Assembly: GCA_044237845.1 (NCBI GenBank)
Contig: JBIIEL010000042.1
Coordinates: 1 to 14,828 of the forward strand
Direction of reading: 5' to 3'
Length of the DNA stretch: 14,828 nt
DNA from: QFOX01 sp044237845
GTDB lineage: Bacteria > Pseudomonadota > Alphaproteobacteria > Rickettsiales > UBA3002
This document shows, piece after piece, positions 14,319 to 14,828 of the stretch (positions are counted from its first letter, which is position 1; the number at the start of each line of letters is the position of its first letter). The notes under the pieces are model-generated. The model was given only the letters and a program-made list of their open reading frames with translations. It had not been told where the DNA came from and did not search any database. The position numbers and the translations under genes were made by a program.

Positions 14319-14828
14319 GCAGCGCAACACCACGCTTGCTGGTCATCGGCGGCAACGGGTTTATTGGCCGCCATGTTGTAGAGCATGCACGCATTATCGG
14401 CTGGGATGTGACCAGCCTAGGCCTGAAACAAAGCGTTGAGAATCCCCTGGAAGGCGTAGGTTATGTCTCTGCGGACATTGCAGACAAAGCGTCACTTCAT
14501 TCCGCCTTGCCCGATAATGCCTTCGATTACGTCGTGAACTGTGGCGGCTATATCGACCATGCGCCCTATTTTAATGGCGGCAAAAAAGCCTTCGAGGCGC
14601 ATGCCACTGGTGTGTACAATCTGGCAGAGTGCATCGACCGCAGCCGACTCAAGCGTTTTATTAACATCGGCAGTAGCGACGAATATGGCAACGCCCCAGC
14701 ACCTCAATCCGAAACGCTGCGTGAGGTGCCCATTTCGCCTTATTCGCTCGGTAAAACCGCAGCGACGCATTTCCTGCAAACGCTTTACCGCACCGAGCAG
14801 TTTCCTGCCGTCACGCTGCGCTTGTTTC
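14315..14828 (+). CDS. NAD-dependent epimerase/reductase, 3' partial
   Basis: The gene runs off the window after 171 codons. The visible part is the Rossmann half of an extended SDR: LLVIGGNGFIGRHV (8-21), DYVVNCGGYIDH (71-82), FINIGSSDEYG (115-125) and the complete catalytic motif YSLGK (143-147; Tyr143, Lys147). The start is the ATG of an ATGA overlap with the cupin gene, with GAGAGG just ahead. Following rfbF, rfbG and a C3/C5 epimerase, the expected job is reduction (or 4-epimerisation) of the 4-keto group to finish a CDP-6-deoxyhexose. The sequence alone cannot say which, since the substrate-binding half is missing. Confidence 0.83.
   Translation, partial: MSSATPRLLVIGGNGFIGRHVVEHARIIGWDVTSLGLKQSVENPLEGVGYVSADIADKASLHSALPDNAFDYVVNCGGYIDHAPYFNGGKKAFEAHATGVYNLAECIDRSRLKRFINIGSSDEYGNAPAPQSETLREVPISPYSLGKTAATHFLQTLYRTEQFPAVTLRLF

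Overview
The window is a continuous block of surface-polysaccharide genes. All genes lie on the + strand and most overlap their neighbour by a few bases, so they read as long operons. It looks like the O-antigen, capsule or flagellin-glycan locus of a Gram-negative bacterium. A proteobacterium is likely and an alphaproteobacterium possible, but this is inferred from gene types and a mid-range G+C of roughly 50-57% in most genes. No rRNA, tRNA, CRISPR, insertion sequence or plasmid gene was seen.

Region 1 (1-5442) is a nonulosonic (sialic-like) acid operon. Its order is a LegC-type aminotransferase (5' end outside the window), a NeuC/LegG hydrolysing 2-epimerase, a methionyl-tRNA-formyltransferase-like sugar formyltransferase, a PIG-L-family deacetylase, a NeuB/LegI synthase and a NeuD/PglD-type acetyltransferase. 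The LegC type points to a legionaminic-acid-like sugar rather than plain Neu5Ac. The formyltransferase/deacetylase pair inserted between NeuC and NeuB suggests the product carries an altered N-acyl group, perhaps N-formyl. No CMP-sugar synthetase and no 4,6-dehydratase are in view, so both steps must be encoded elsewhere.

Region 2 (5435-5813) is a scar. A well-formed ribosome binding site and start codon lead into a short reading frame that breaks down after about 20 codons. It looks like the remains of the CBS-domain nucleotidyltransferase that often follows NeuD in such operons. A 57-codon ORF of unknown meaning follows.

Region 3 (5814-11822) holds assembly and decoration genes: an unclassified glycan-biosynthesis protein, a SAM methyltransferase, a GT4-type glycosyltransferase, an NAD-dependent epimerase/dehydratase whose catalytic Tyr position reads His, and an OafA-type O-acyltransferase. 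The acyltransferase's C-terminal SGNH domain is split off by a one-base frameshift at about 11205/11206.

Region 4 (11823-14828) starts with an intergenic spacer holding a 109-nt imperfect palindrome. Then come rfbF and rfbG (glucose-1-phosphate to CDP-4-keto-6-deoxyglucose), an RmlC-like cupin epimerase and the first part of an NAD-dependent reductase/epimerase that runs off the window. Together they look like a pathway to a CDP-activated 6-deoxyhexose.
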